NCBI GenBank assembly: GCA_011773795.1
Contig: WVWW01000224.1
Span: 980 to 11,741 of the forward strand
Direction of reading: 5' to 3'
Source of the DNA: Acidobacteriota bacterium
GTDB lineage: Bacteria > Acidobacteriota > Polarisedimenticolia > Polarisedimenticolales > Polarisedimenticolaceae
DNA: 10,762 nt
Part shown: positions 5,966-10,762 of the stretch, piece after piece
How the letters are laid out: every line of letters begins with the position of its first letter
How positions within the stretch are numbered: position 1 is the first letter of the stretch
The notes under the pieces: generated by a model
Database searches by the model: none
What the model was told of the DNA's origin: nothing
The model's input: only the letters and a program-made list of their open reading frames with translations
Made by a program: the position numbers and the translations under genes

Positions 5966-8425
5966 TCAGGCGTCCTCTCCGGCGGCAGTCTTCATCCTTT
6001 TGAGGAGGTCCCGGAACCGCGGATCGTCGCGGAGCGACTCGAACCACGCGTCGGCTTCGAGGTATTGCCAGTCGGCGTCGCCCAGCTCGAGATCGCGCTC
6101 CAGCGCGGCGAGCGACTCGTCGTGACGGCCGAGCAGCGCCAGGACGCCGGCGAGGTTGTAGTAACCGACCGGTTCGTCCGGCAGGGTCTCGGTCACTTCA
6201 CGGCACAGCCCGAGCGCCCGTTCGAGCCGACGGGCCTGGATCAGCGCGTCGCACGAGTTGACCTGGGCGGCCGCGATCTCGGAACCTTGCGCTTGGCCCG
6301 GCAACGCCTCCAGACGCTCGATCGCCGCCTCGTAGTGATCGACCGCCTCGTCGATCAGCGCTTCGTCGGGGGCCTCGAGAAGCCGGTTCTGTTCCATTAG
6401 GCTCGCGCCGAGGTTGATGCGGGACCAGATGCCCTCCGCGTCGAGCGCGAGGGCCTCGCGGGCGTGACCCTCGGCCTGCTTGAAATGTCCGGCGGCTCCT
6501 TCGACATCCCCGGACGCCGTCGCTTCCCGCCCGCGGATCATCGCGAGGTTGGACAGATTCTCGTGAATCGAAGACTCTCCGGGAGCCAGTTCGAGCGCAC
6601 GGTCGATGTAACGCTCGCCCTCCTCGATCGCACCCGACTCGATCAGCAGGCGTCCGAGGTTAGCCATGCTTTCGAAGTCTTCGGGGTTGAGGGCGAGGAC
6701 CACTCGGTGGTCTTGAATCGCATCGGCGAGGTTTCCCAGTTCTTCGTGGGCGCTGGCGCGCGCCGACAACAGCACCGGTCTCGAAGGGCGAAGGGCGAGC
6801 GATTCGGAAAAGAGATCCACAGCCTCTTGGTAGTTCCCCGCAGTCAACGCGAACTTACCTTCGAAGAACAGGTCGTTGGCCGTCGGTTCCTCCGGGCGCA
6901 AGCTCTCGGCAAGTCGTGTGGCCTCGGCGGCCTCGTCTCCCCGTCCGACCTTGTCGAGCACCCAGGCCTTCACCCTGTAGGCCCACGCCGCATCGGGCTC
7001 CAGCTCGACGATCCTCTCGGCGTCGGTCACCGCCGCATCGCAAAGCCGCTGCTTCTCGACGGGGTCGTCGGTTTGACTGCCCAACGTCGCACGGGCCTCG
7101 GAGCGCGTGTGCAAAGCCGAAAGGTTGTCCGGGTCCAGTCGCAGGATCTCCGACACCGGAGCCAGGACTTCGCCCAGCCGATCTTGCTGCCACAGCCGGC
7201 GAACCTCGACTTCGAACCGTTCGATCGACTGTTCCCGGGACAGACGGCGCAGCTCGACGGCGCGGTTGCCGAGAACGGCCAGCAGCGGGCCGCCGACGAG
7301 CAGGAGAGCGACCAGCGCGGCGCGGAAGGGCTGGCGGCGGGCCCACTTCACGACGCGCTCCGCGGTCTTCGACGGGCGCGCCTTGATCGGCCGGTGTTGC
7401 AGGACCGCTTCGAGATCGTCGGCCATCTCGGCGATCGTCGCGTAGCGGTCGCGCGGCTCCCTCTCGATCGCCTTGCCGATCACGACCTCGAGATCGCGGC
7501 CGACACGCTCGTTGAGCTTGCTCGGCCGGCGCGCCTCGCCGCTGAGCACGGCGTTGACATACATCTGCCGCGTCTTGCCCGTGTAAGGGAAGTCGAGCGT
7601 GAGCATCTCGAACAGCGTCACGCCCAGCGCGTAGATGTCGGCGCGGGCGTCGATATCCTGCTTGCCCATGAGCTGCTCGGGAGCCATGTAGATCAGGGTC
7701 CCGAGCACTTCACCCGCGGAGGTGAGCCGCGTCACCTCCTCTTCGATGGCCAGGCCGAAGTCCGCGATCTTGACGAGCTCCGACCGCTCGGTCAGCAACA
7801 GGTTCATCGGTTTGATATCGCGGTGGACCACCCCTTTCTCGTGGGCGTACTGGAGACCTCGTGCGGCCTCGATCATCCGCTTCATCGCCCACAGCACGTA
7901 CTCCCCGGTGCCGAAGGTGACGTCGAACCGGTCGTCCCGGCCCCGTTCCTTCAGGTTGCGGATCACGTCGGCCAGCGATCCGCCGTGCACGAGCTCCATC
8001 GAGAAGTAGCTCAGCTCCTCCCAGCCGCCGCGCTCGTAGACCTTGACCAGGTTCGGGTGGTCGAGCCGCCCTGCGATCCAGGCTTCCTGCTCGAAACGCT
8101 TCTCGGCCTTGTCGGACAGGGCCTGGTGGCGCGCCATCACCTTGAGCGCGACGCGGCGGTTCATCTTCTCGTCCTCGGCCTCGAGGACGGTGCCCATCCC
8201 ACCCGCGCCGAGCTTGCGGATCACCCGGAAATGGGCGATCTGAGCGGGGCCGGCGTACCCGTCGGGCCGGGTCACCTCGGCAACGGTCTCCGTCAGCGGC
8301 TCTTCGTCGGGGTCGCGAATGACGGTCGGCGAGCAGCTCGCGCAGAGCCCGTCGGGACCCGGCTGCGCCGCGCCGCACTCGGCGCAACGCGTCCGGTCCC
8401 CCGTGTTCGACTCGTCTGCCGACAT
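5966..8425 (-). CDS. Eukaryotic-type Ser/Thr protein kinase: zinc ribbon, kinase, TM helix, TPR tail
   Basis: This 819-residue protein has a short zinc ribbon (C14-x2-C17, C28-x2-C31). A Hanks-type kinase domain follows at about 66-343: glycine loop LGAGGMG (72-78), ATP lysine K95 in VALKVM, alphaC glutamate E114, HRD catalytic loop H201-R202-D203 in HRDIKPMN, DFG 222-224 and APE 248-250. All catalytic residues are present and it is an RD kinase. Activation-loop candidates are T232, T235, S236 and T243. One membrane helix (about 368-386) precedes a tail of TPR-like helical repeats (about 400-790), for example DLFSESLALRPSRP and YIDRALELAPGES. The end (WQYLEADAWFESLRDDPRF) resembles tails of similar kinases in Acidobacteria. 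The kinase faces the cytoplasm, so the TPRs should lie outside it and could sense or scaffold. The ATG at 8425 has only a weak ribosome-binding site (GTGGG). The FG-GAP gene ends 36 bp upstream on the same strand. Confidence 0.95.
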   Translation of the reverse strand: MSADESNTGDRTRCAECGAAQPGPDGLCASCSPTVIRDPDEEPLTETVAEVTRPDGYAGPAQIAHFRVIRKLGAGGMGTVLEAEDEKMNRRVALKVMARHQALSDKAEKRFEQEAWIAGRLDHPNLVKVYERGGWEELSYFSMELVHGGSLADVIRNLKERGRDDRFDVTFGTGEYVLWAMKRMIEAARGLQYAHEKGVVHRDIKPMNLLLTERSELVKIADFGLAIEEEVTRLTSAGEVLGTLIYMAPEQLMGKQDIDARADIYALGVTLFEMLTLDFPYTGKTRQMYVNAVLSGEARRPSKLNERVGRDLEVVIGKAIEREPRDRYATIAEMADDLEAVLQHRPIKARPSKTAERVVKWARRQPFRAALVALLLVGGPLLAVLGNRAVELRRLSREQSIERFEVEVRRLWQQDRLGEVLAPVSEILRLDPDNLSALHTRSEARATLGSQTDDPVEKQRLCDAAVTDAERIVELEPDAAWAYRVKAWVLDKVGRGDEAAEATRLAESLRPEEPTANDLFFEGKFALTAGNYQEAVDLFSESLALRPSRPVLLSARASAHEELGNLADAIQDHRVVLALNPEDFESMANLGRLLIESGAIEEGERYIDRALELAPGESSIHENLSNLAMIRGREATASGDVEGAAGHFKQAEGHAREALALDAEGIWSRINLGASLMEQNRLLEAPDEALIDEAVDHYEAAIERLEALPGQAQGSEIAAAQVNSCDALIQARRLERALGLCREVTETLPDEPVGYYNLAGVLALLGRHDESLAALERDLELGDADWQYLEADAWFESLRDDPRFRDLLKRMKTAAGEDA

Positions 8426-8461
8426 CAGCCCACTTGATGCATGGCGGTTAGACTCTCCGTT

Positions 8462-10762
8462 TCAGGGACACTTCCCGTCGTGGATGCGCGTGGGCTGAGC
8501 ACCCAGGGTGCCCAGCGTTCCCTCCCCGGCCTGGTTGTTACCGGTGACCAGGTAATAGTAGCCGACCCCGGGAACGGGCACGTCGGCATCGATCGTGTCC
8601 GGCAGCGTATCGAAATCGGCATCCGTGTTGATGCCACACGCGAACTGGGCCATCGACGACGTACGAACGACCGCCTCCGCGCGCAGCACACCGATGTCTC
8701 CCCGGTACACGTTGTAGTCGAACGCCAGATTCCCCACACTCCACTCCAGGATCGTTCCGTTGCCCGGCCCGTTCACCGTGAGCTGCATGACTTCGTCCGG
8801 CGAGATCGGCGAGATCACGTAGGTTTCACCGGAGTTGTCCAGCTGGCCCGGACCGTCCGCTAACGGGGCGCCAGTCATCGCGTCGTCGACGCCGTCGCCG
8901 TTGAGATCGGCCCCGCCGCCGACGGCGGCACCGAGCATGTCGCCGGCCTCGTTGCCGTCGATGCGCAGGCCCGGCTCGGTGACCCCGATGTCGCTGAGCA
9001 GGATCTCGCCGTTCAGCGCCGGCTGGCCGTACACGATGTAGGCCGTCCCGGCGTCCGTCAGGCCGCCGGGGTCACCTCCCGGAGCACCGACGATGAAGTC
9101 GTCGATGCCGTCGCCGTTGATGTCGCCGGCCCCCGCAACCGTCAGCTCTCCGACGTCGCCGTCGGCGCCGGGCGTGAGGATCACCGTGTCGAACAGCTCC
9201 TCCGCGCTCGGCGCGGCGGTCGAGCGGAACAACCCGCCACCGCCCGCCGTGTCGGTCTTCTTGGTGGGGGTACTGCCAGTCTTTGTCTTGGGTCCGTCGC
9301 CCGAGATCCCGTAGACGACGTTGTCGCCGGAGATGAGCACGTCGGGCTCCCCGTCGCCGTTGTAGTCGATCGCCCCGGTCAGGTGACGGCCGACGTGTTC
9401 GAACGCCTCCGTGCCCAGGAATACCGTGCCCTGCACTTCGTCGGCCAGACCATTGGCGACGCGCGACAGCGCGATGATGCCCGGCGTCATGCTGTCGTCC
9501 AGGTTCGTCGTCCCGCCGTGGATCGCGTAGACGTAGCCCGCCTCCATGATGGGATCCCCGAACGGGTCGTCCGGGGCCGCCAGCGGGGCGCCGATCAACA
9601 GGTCGTCGATCCCGTCGCCGGAGAAATCGGGCCAGTGGGAGATCGACTCCCCGGCCCGGTCTCCTGCGTTCTCGCCGTGGAACACGAGGCCCGGCGTCGT
9701 CGACCCGACGGTCGAGAGGTCGATCAGACCGGCGGCCACCGGGCCGTAGACGAGGTAGACCTTCCCCGCACCCACGTTGCCGCCGACCGTCGCGCCGGGA
9801 GCCCCGATCAGCAGATCGTCGATGCCGTCGTCGTTGATGTCGCCGGCGAAGCTCACGGCGAACCCGGCCTCGTCGCCCGCCGCGACACCGTTGAACTCGA
9901 TGCCGCACGACGAGGGTGACGCGCAGGACGCCAGGTTCTGGAACTCGAGCGTGGTCGCCGCCATCTCGTCGAGCTGGTCGTTGCCGAAGACCACGTAGGC
10001 GGCGCCGGATCCGGAGCCTCCCGGATCGGCGTTCGGCTCGCCGACGATCATGTCCTCCACCCCGTCGTTGTTGATGTCGCCCGCACCGCTCGTGGACCAG
10101 CCCGCGTTGGCCGCGGGTTCACGGCCGACGTAATCGCGCGCCAGCGGCGGCGTCTCGTTCGACTGCAGGACCGCGGAGCCGAAGATCAGCGTCGCCTTCC
10201 CGGCGTCGACGTCCGCGCCTCCAGCGGTGTCGGCGTTGGGCGCACCGAGCAGGAGATCGCCGATGCCGTCGTTGTTGACGTCGCCGACCACCGCGACCGC
10301 GAAGCCGGAGTTGTCGTCGAGACCCTCGCCGCTGACCGTCGCCCCGCCGGACGTCTCGCCGATGTCGCCGGCGGACTGGGTCCCCGAGGCCGTGCTCGCG
10401 GCGGTGCCGAAGGTGGAGGTGAACGGCACGGCGATGTTGCCGTCGAGAGCGACGATGCCCGTCGTCACCTCGACCGTGTAGAACGCGGTCGGATCGAGTG
10501 TCCCGGTCGGATCGAGGCTGATCGTCCGCCCATCCGCGCTGACGGTCGGCTCGCCCGGCGCCTTGACGCCGCCTGAGCTGACACGGAAGGTGGACGAGTT
10601 CACCGTGTTCCGGTCGACCGGCGAGGTGACCACCACGGCGACGCTGCTGCTGAGCGACACGTCCACCGACCCGTCGGGCGGGAAGGCGAAAAGGACCTGG
10701 GGCCGGCCCGAGTCGCACAGATCGCCCTCGCCGTCGCCGTCGGCATCGTCCTGACCCGGGTT
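8462..10762 (-). CDS. Secreted integrin-alpha-like FG-GAP beta-propeller protein (N-terminus beyond the window)
   Basis: The frame is open to the window edge, giving 766 visible residues; a GTG at 10666 is an internal Val, not a start. The visible part begins with a thrombospondin type-3 Ca-binding motif (NPGQDDADGDGEGDLCD). An SbsA/Big_5-type Ig-like domain follows (about 22-120). Seven FG-GAP repeats come next (about 153-652), each with a Ca-binding D-x-[NS]-x-D-G-x2-D loop and most with a [LI]-x-G-x-P strand; this is one full seven-bladed propeller. A fibronectin-like C-terminal domain contains YNVYRGD and ends in YYYLVTGNNQAGEGTLG and a terminal GKCP. Such proteins are exported and fold with calcium; roles include adhesion and polysaccharide or protein binding. 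The signal peptide must lie upstream of the window. There is no enzyme motif and no membrane anchor in the visible part. Codon use matches the neighbours. Confidence 0.93.
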   Translation of the reverse strand, partial: NPGQDDADGDGEGDLCDSGRPQVLFAFPPDGSVDVSLSSSVAVVVTSPVDRNTVNSSTFRVSSGGVKAPGEPTVSADGRTISLDPTGTLDPTAFYTVEVTTGIVALDGNIAVPFTSTFGTAASTASGTQSAGDIGETSGGATVSGEGLDDNSGFAVAVVGDVNNDGIGDLLLGAPNADTAGGADVDAGKATLIFGSAVLQSNETPPLARDYVGREPAANAGWSTSGAGDINNDGVEDMIVGEPNADPGGSGSGAAYVVFGNDQLDEMAATTLEFQNLASCASPSSCGIEFNGVAAGDEAGFAVSFAGDINDDGIDDLLIGAPGATVGGNVGAGKVYLVYGPVAAGLIDLSTVGSTTPGLVFHGENAGDRAGESISHWPDFSGDGIDDLLIGAPLAAPDDPFGDPIMEAGYVYAIHGGTTNLDDSMTPGIIALSRVANGLADEVQGTVFLGTEAFEHVGRHLTGAIDYNGDGEPDVLISGDNVVYGISGDGPKTKTGSTPTKKTDTAGGGGLFRSTAAPSAEELFDTVILTPGADGDVGELTVAGAGDINGDGIDDFIVGAPGGDPGGLTDAGTAYIVYGQPALNGEILLSDIGVTEPGLRIDGNEAGDMLGAAVGGGADLNGDGVDDAMTGAPLADGPGQLDNSGETYVISPISPDEVMQLTVNGPGNGTILEWSVGNLAFDYNVYRGDIGVLRAEAVVRTSSMAQFACGINTDADFDTLPDTIDADVPVPGVGYYYLVTGNNQAGEGTLGTLGAQPTRIHDGKCP
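8807..10306 (-). repeat. Seven FG-GAP repeats (blades of one beta-propeller)
   Basis: The blades, in protein order, lie at about 10306-10178, 10105-9983, 9868-9743, 9655-9515, 9394-9302, 9154-9026 and 8938-8807. Their Ca loops read DVNNDGIGD, DINNDGVED, DINDDGIDD, DFSGDGIDD, DYNGDGEPD, DINGDGIDD and DLNGDGVDD. On the plus strand these show as recurring GCCGTCGCCGTTGA-like stretches. Blade 5 is the shortest and has SGD where the others have GAP, GEP or similar. Confidence 0.9.
10712..10762 (-). other. Thrombospondin type-3 calcium-binding repeat at the window edge
   Basis: Codons from 10762 to 10712 encode NPGQDDADGDGEGDLCD, the classic T3 pattern N-P-x-Q-x-D-x-D-x-D-G-x-G-D-x-C-D. T3 units usually come in tandem, so more are likely just outside the window. 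It marks the protein as extracytoplasmic and calcium-loaded. Confidence 0.85.

Noticed and set aside
6464..8437. Plus-strand open frame of 657 codons opposite the kinase
   Set aside because: The minus-strand kinase carries the full set of Hanks motifs. The plus-strand product is His/Arg/Leu/Gln-rich with no domain.
8425..8442. Five-codon leader ORF (MHQVG) ending in TGATG at the kinase start
   Set aside because: The nearest purine-rich stretch (GGAG) is 12 nt from its ATG, which is too far for a good ribosome-binding site, and the peptide has no attenuator-like content.
8880..10290. Regularly recurring GTCGCCGTTGA-like blocks suggesting a CRISPR or DNA repeat array
   Set aside because: The blocks encode the D-x-N-x-D-G calcium loops of FG-GAP blades; the spacing varies and the intervening sequence is coding.

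Overview
This is a high-GC (mid-to-upper 60s % by eye) bacterial chromosomal window with seven genes and almost no spare space. A eukaryotic-type Ser/Thr kinase carrying an N-terminal zinc ribbon and a TPR tail, a secreted FG-GAP protein with a thrombospondin type-3 motif, a DivIVA-domain protein and an MMPL/RND exporter together suggest a Gram-negative, soil or sediment-type lineage such as Acidobacteriota (Thermoanaerobaculia-like) or Myxococcota. That placement is inference from gene content only. No mobile element, tRNA, rRNA or CRISPR array is visible.

Layout. 1-1617 (minus): N-terminal 539 residues of an MMPL/RND exporter, cut by the window edge. 1618-1832: a divergent promoter region. 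1833-3520 (plus): a two-gene operon of ornithine aminotransferase (rocD) and a small double-zinc-site protein that starts with TTG and overlaps rocD by 4 bp, followed by a candidate intrinsic terminator. 3656-4021 (plus): a small membrane-anchored protein with its own promoter; its stop codon abuts the stop codon of the convergent hutI. 4022-5793 (minus): a DivIVA-domain coiled-coil protein and imidazolonepropionase (hutI), overlapping by ATGA. 5966-8425 (minus): a membrane Ser/Thr kinase with TPRs. 8462-10762 (minus, 5' end outside the window): a secreted integrin-alpha-like seven-bladed FG-GAP protein, only 36 bp upstream of the kinase.

How the genes fit together. rocD and hutI are amino-acid catabolic genes whose routes both lead to glutamate (ornithine to glutamate semialdehyde; histidine to formiminoglutamate), but they lie in separate, opposed units and no other hut or arginine gene is present. 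The kinase and FG-GAP genes are collinear with a short gap, so they may be co-transcribed. Kinase topology puts its TPR region outside the cytoplasm, the compartment expected for the FG-GAP protein. A functional link is a hypothesis, not a demonstrated system.

Nothing here proves a new biological system. The most worthwhile unknowns are the TTG-initiated zinc protein, the DivIVA-HutI coupling, the kinase/FG-GAP pair, and a palindrome overlapping a consensus -10 box at 5911-5935.
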